DNA of 62,114 nt, taken from contig JAPKCM010000026.1 in the NCBI GenBank assembly GCA_028822935.1, forward strand, positions 1 through 62,114, given 5' to 3'. Origin of the DNA: Akkermansiaceae bacterium (GTDB lineage Bacteria; Verrucomicrobiota; Verrucomicrobiia; Verrucomicrobiales; Akkermansiaceae). A program made the translations under genes and the position numbers. The notes beneath the pieces were generated by a model. That model worked only from the letters and a program-made list of their open reading frames with translations. It had not been told where the DNA came from and did no database searches. Each line of letters opens with the position of its first letter. Position 1 is the stretch's first letter. Of this stretch, positions 61,654 through 62,114 are shown piece by piece.

Positions 61654-62114
<461 letters not shown>

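Overview
The window looks like a chromosomal piece of a Verrucomicrobiota genome (probably Verrucomicrobiales); this is inferred from gene content, not from a marker search. Pointers are paired DUF1549 and DUF1501 proteins, a PQQ-propeller protein beside formylglycine sulfatases, large secreted beta-helix/LTD/CotH and DUF11 proteins, TIGR03790 and DUF2851 proteins, a Bacteroidetes-like long PurF, and many genes without a visible Shine-Dalgarno sequence. Coding density is high. I saw no prophage, insertion sequence, CRISPR array or rRNA. One tRNA (Pro, GGG) is present.

Layout. 1-6738: a secreted-protein region on the minus strand: the tail of a broken gene, a beta-helix protein, and a 1558-residue beta-helix / three lamin-tail / CotH protein. 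6739-14898: a catabolic and decaying accessory region with a long palindrome, a PQQ-propeller protein, a two-headed sulfatase, a decayed third sulfatase fused at a repeat to a truncated CobW GTPase, a lactonase-family propeller, an orphan C-terminal fragment and a DUF3108 protein. 14984-19651: purM-purF, then exodeoxyribonuclease III and rplM-rpsI on the other strand. 19798-29498: a fungal-like cystathionine gamma-synthase, then the cell-shape operon mreB-mreC-mreD-PBP2-rng, an orphan ParA and proC. 29580-37560: a secreted TPR protein, then a minus-strand run of MBL hydrolase, TIGR03790, DUF2851, YdcF, TIGR02206 membrane protein and a long plant/cyanobacterial-type IspH. 37613-41598: recN, a class IV aminotransferase and a Ste24-like M48 protease. 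41660-45059: a well-formed transcription unit (promoter, DUF1549, DUF1501, terminator). 45108-47587: argC-argJ and tRNA-Pro. 47680-51140: a tight four-gene sugar or sugar-acid operon (HPS/KGPDC-like decarboxylase-fold enzyme, zinc-type alcohol dehydrogenase lacking its structural-zinc cysteines, SDR, TIM-barrel isomerase). 51266-58180: a giant DUF11 surface protein followed by an outer-membrane barrel protein. 58209-62114: housekeeping genes for folate, pantothenate, lysine and translation (DUF3127 OB-fold protein, folA, thyA, GGQ release-factor-like protein, panB, folK, partial dapB).

The most interesting material is (i) the gene wreckage at 11476-12196, where two unrelated broken genes meet exactly at half of a palindrome whose full copy lies about 4.7 kb upstream; (ii) a shared C-terminal module in at least three secreted proteins; (iii) the DUF11 protein, with one repeat split by about 380 residues of jelly-roll-like sequence and a partner barrel carrying a recent DNA duplication; and (iv) the sugar operon with a dehydrogenase whose structural zinc site is lost. 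Identities come from motif and family recognition by eye; no database search was run.
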